Source: a bacterium
Lineage (GTDB): Bacteria; Elusimicrobiota; Elusimicrobia; Elusimicrobiales; UBA9959
Direction: 5' to 3'
Assembly (NCBI GenBank): GCA_021845705.1
Contig: JAJZVJ010000180.1
Span: forward strand, 1-5,919
Length of the DNA: 5,919 nt
Part shown: piece by piece, positions 5,215-5,919 of the stretch
Numbering within the stretch: the stretch's first letter is position 1
How the letters are laid out: every line of letters starts with the position of its first letter
The notes under the pieces: generated by a model
The model's database searches: none
The model's input: the letters and a program-made list of their open reading frames with translations, nothing else
What the model was told of the DNA's origin: nothing
Made by a program: the position numbers and the translations under genes

Positions 5215-5919
5215 TAGTTTAGACCGACTTCCTTGTTAAAAGCTTCTATCAGCCTGTCGTATTCCGTCACCATCCCGAAGGTCTCGTCCCAGAAGGAGGG
5301 GTCCCAGAGCCGGCGCAGTTCGTCGGAGGTGCGGCCCTGCTGCTCTATCCAGGTGAAGTACTTGAGGTTGTGCACGGCCTTGCGGTCGGTGTAAGTGAGC
5401 TCCTTCATATAGTCCACGCTCTCGCCGAGCAGGCGGCGCTCTAAGTCAACCAGCGCGTTTTCGCGGGTGTACTTGCCCATCTCTTTTTCCATTTCCTTCA
5501 GGCGCGAGCCGTAGAGCTCCATGCTGTCGGTGAACACGGTGACGATGACGTCGTCCTTGCCCATTTCGTAATACTTGGCGGTCTTGATAGCGCTGAGCAG
5601 GTTGGAGATGCCGGAGAAACCGAGGAGATTGAGCTGGTCGATGACTTCTTTCTTCACGCCGTACTGGGCGAGGACTTTCTTGCCTTCGGGTTCGTTGAAG
5701 AGGCGGGCGATGCGCACGCAGGCCTCGTCGTCGATGGCGGTGACCACGTCGGTATTCCTGACGTTGTGGACCCAGGGGATATGCTTGTCGCCGATCCCTT
5801 CTATGCGGTGCTCACCGAAGCCGTTATTGAGGATGGTGGGGCACTGCAGGGCCTCGGAGGCGGTGATCTTCATGCCGGGGAACTTTTTCTTCAGGTAGTC
5901 GCCGGCGGCTATGGAGATC
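5214..5919 (-). CDS. PLP-dependent fold-type II enzyme, cysteine synthase-like (partial, 5' end outside window)
   Basis: The frame stays open through the right edge, giving the last 234 residues of a longer protein. The ATG at 5871-5873 is internal: in-frame codons continue upstream of it as ISIAAGDYLKKKFPG. The segments CPTILNNGFGEHRIEGIGDK, WVHNVRNTD and FTDSMELYGSRL match, from memory, the conserved C-terminal half of a family annotated as pyridoxal-5'-phosphate-dependent protein subunit beta. These are roughly 450-residue relatives of cysteine synthase and threonine synthase. The PLP-binding lysine lies in the N-terminal half and so cannot be seen. The substrate is not established from this sequence. 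The final residues contain a Trp/Glu-rich helical tail (LRRLWDPSFWDETFGM). The TAA stop shares one base with the next gene's ATG (TAATG), marking the start of a tightly packed operon running toward 3680. Confidence 0.82.
   Translation of the reverse strand, partial: ISIAAGDYLKKKFPGMKITASEALQCPTILNNGFGEHRIEGIGDKHIPWVHNVRNTDVVTAIDDEACVRIARLFNEPEGKKVLAQYGVKKEVIDQLNLLGFSGISNLLSAIKTAKYYEMGKDDVIVTVFTDSMELYGSRLKEMEKEMGKYTRENALVDLERRLLGESVDYMKELTYTDRKAVHNLKYFTWIEQQGRTSDELRRLWDPSFWDETFGMVTEYDRLIEAFNKEVGLN

Overview
The window is GC-rich bacterial DNA, densely coded, with no tRNA, rRNA, insertion sequence or CRISPR array visible. It combines high GC, frequent ATA isoleucine codons, TATAAT boxes very close to start codons, and few clear Shine-Dalgarno sequences. 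This suggests an uncultured Gram-negative-type lineage; Elusimicrobiota is my best guess, but only as an inference from style. No marker gene here settles the taxonomy.

Layout. Bases 1-163 are non-coding as far as I can tell. They hold a UUCG-capped hairpin at the left edge, a long inverted repeat followed by a T-run (probably the terminator of something left of the window), and a TATAAT box just before the first gene. Bases 164-3592 are a plus-strand signalling cassette: an OmpR/PhoB-type response regulator, a 645-residue soluble GAF-PAS-PAS sensor protein, and a protein of two tandem receiver domains. A strong intrinsic terminator at 3619-3650 closes it. Bases 3680-5919 are a convergent minus-strand operon. 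In transcription order it encodes the C-terminal part of a fold-type II PLP enzyme (cut by the right edge), a CpXC-domain zinc-ribbon-like protein, and a short CCA-adding/poly(A) polymerase family nucleotidyltransferase. The junctions overlap: TAATG between the first two genes and ATGA between the last two.

How the genes may work together. The most notable point is that the sensor protein has an intact histidine H-box (His584) and dimerisation helices but stops exactly where the ATP-binding catalytic domain should start. The next gene begins 21 bases later, so there is no room for that domain. With three receiver domains encoded around it, the cassette looks like a phosphotransfer or phosphatase module that must take phosphate from a kinase elsewhere, or that works by removing phosphate. 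The minus-strand genes look like housekeeping metabolism and RNA processing, and I see no functional link between the two operons.
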